Assembly (NCBI RefSeq): GCF_001659685.2
Contig: NZ_LXYE02000019.1
Coordinates: 124,001 to 188,000 of the forward strand
Reading direction: 5' to 3'
Length of the DNA stretch: 64,000 nt
Origin: Labilibacter marinus
GTDB taxonomy: Bacteria; Bacteroidota; Bacteroidia; Bacteroidales; Marinilabiliaceae
Below are positions 63,098 through 64,000 of the stretch, in pieces (position 1 is the first letter of the stretch; each line of letters begins with the position of its first letter). The translations under genes and the position numbers were made by a program. The notes beneath the pieces were generated by a model. It searched no databases. It was given only the letters and a program-made list of their open reading frames with translations, and was not told where the DNA came from.

Positions 63098-64000
63098 ATG
63101 CAGAAATATCAGTCAACTTGTTCATATTGCGGTGTTGGTTGTGGCGTTTCCATAGTTAAGGATAATCAAAACAACATTCAAGTCTCGGGCAATAAATTAT
63201 ATCCGGTAAATAAGGGTATGTTATGCTCCAAAGGTTTGGGATTAGGACATGTTGTAAACGACACTTCCGATAGACTTCTCTATCCTCTTATACGCGAGCA
63301 AAAATCCGACAAGCTTAAAAAAGCCTCTTGGAAAGATGCTTTAAATACGGTAGTAAATTCTTTTTCAAACATTATTGAAAAACATGGACCCGACGCGGTT
63401 GGATTCTATGTTTCCGGTCAATGTTTAACCGAGGAGTATTACGTAGTTAACAAACTCGCTAAGGCTTGTATACAAACCAATAATATTGATACCAACTCGC
63501 GCCTTTGCATGAGTTCGGCAGTAGTTGGTTACAAAATGGCCTTAGGTGAGGATGCTGTACCTATTTCGTATAACGATATTGAATTATCAGACTGTATTTT
63601 TATTACAGGAGCTAATCCTGCATGGTGTCATCCAATTCTATTCCGGAGAATTGAAAAGCACAAGCAAGAAAATCCTCATGTAAAAATTATAGTGGCCGAT
63701 CCGCGTAAAACACAAACATGTTTTATGGCTGATATTCATCTGCAATTAAAGCCTGGTACGGATGTATTCTTGAATCATGCAATAGCAAAATTAATCATCG
63801 AAAAGGGTTATGCTGATATTGATTTTATCAAGCAATACACCGATGGATTTAAAGGGCTTAAAGAAAAACTAGACGAACTTAACATAGCTGATTTGGCAGA
63901 ATCATGCGGTGTTCCTATTGAACTTATTCACGAAACAGCAGAACTTATTGGGCAATCGAAAGGGTTTATCTCGATGTGGGCTATGGGACTTAACCAGAGT
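63098..64000 (+). CDS. nasA: Assimilatory nitrate reductase catalytic subunit (3' end outside window)
   Basis: 301 codons are visible and the frame is open at the edge. The Fe-S motif CSYCGVGCGV is near residues 8-17, with a fourth Cys at GMLCSKG near 44. The domain that binds MGD follows: GPDAVGFYVSGQCLTEEYY, NSRLCMSSAVVGYK and GANPAWCHP near residues 100-185. This pattern matches the assimilatory NasA/NarB type more than NapA. It has no Tat signal, so it is cytosolic. Its active-site ligand cannot be assigned from the part visible. It completes the nitrate island. Confidence 0.92.
   Translation, partial: MQKYQSTCSYCGVGCGVSIVKDNQNNIQVSGNKLYPVNKGMLCSKGLGLGHVVNDTSDRLLYPLIREQKSDKLKKASWKDALNTVVNSFSNIIEKHGPDAVGFYVSGQCLTEEYYVVNKLAKACIQTNNIDTNSRLCMSSAVVGYKMALGEDAVPISYNDIELSDCIFITGANPAWCHPILFRRIEKHKQENPHVKIIVADPRKTQTCFMADIHLQLKPGTDVFLNHAIAKLIIEKGYADIDFIKQYTDGFKGLKEKLDELNIADLAESCGVPIELIHETAELIGQSKGFISMWAMGLNQS

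Noticed and set aside
1-64000. CRISPR arrays, tRNA, rRNA or complete insertion sequences
   Set aside because: No regular spaced repeats, tRNA-like cloverleaf or transposase gene was seen. I cannot run a tRNA search, so a tRNA could be missed.

Overview
The window comes from a low-GC bacterium of the phylum Bacteroidota, most likely a marine relative of the Marinilabiliales/Bacteroidales. The evidence is a surface protein with a type IX secretion C-terminal tail, several promoters of the Bacteroidota form TAnnTTTG (three with a TTTG or TTG box about 19 bp upstream), leucine-rich BspA-like repeats, TlpA proteins with long N-terminal extensions, LytTR signalling proteins, and many Bacteroidota-type lipoproteins and barrels. 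No rRNA, tRNA or CRISPR array was seen, and no complete insertion sequence.

Layout. 1-8.5 kb: a truncated patatin/Omp85 protein, a TylF-like methyltransferase, an unusual nucleosidase-cupin fusion, OsmC, a Crp regulator, a short LarC nickel-insertion protein, RluF and a DksA-like zinc finger. 8.7-14.5 kb: acetyl-CoA hydrolase/transferase, ComM/YifB ATPase, pyrophosphatase, YbaK-like deacylase and a membrane LytTR regulator. 15.1-18.1 kb: a zinc-uptake operon (Fur-family regulator, ZnuA, ZnuC, ZnuB) behind a perfect 43-bp operator palindrome. 18-26.6 kb: IspD, a polyferredoxin/DUF362 pair, small secreted proteins, ComF, Sir2 and AlkD-like proteins.

26.6-36.2 kb is the most unusual block. A LytTR response regulator lies beside a 992-residue sensor kinase whose extracytoplasmic part has the architecture of a TlpA protein but has lost the CxxC cysteines. 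Two large TlpA-type proteins of 728 and 890 residues with intact CxxC motifs, and a small membrane protein, lie upstream on the same strand. I read this as a candidate signalling system in which a redox-dead TlpA paralogue became a sensor domain.

36.4-49.7 kb: PdxB, 6-phosphogluconate dehydrogenase, a BspA-like surface protein between two related terminators, a DUF302/DUF2007 pair between direct repeats, a BlaR1-like/BlaI pair whose repressor ends inside a MITE-like element, a three-gene operon of two thioredoxin-fold proteins and a barrel, and a cold-shock protein.

50-64 kb: a nitrate-assimilation and molybdenum-cofactor island. It has nitrate ABC transporter genes (nrtA, nrtB and two ATPases), an outer-membrane porin, moeA, moaA, moaD, moaE, mobB, mobA and the start of a nitrate reductase that runs off the window. 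Two Crp-type regulators in this island share an FNR-like pattern of cysteines. Together these genes would import nitrate, build the bis-MGD cofactor and reduce nitrate under local redox-sensitive control.
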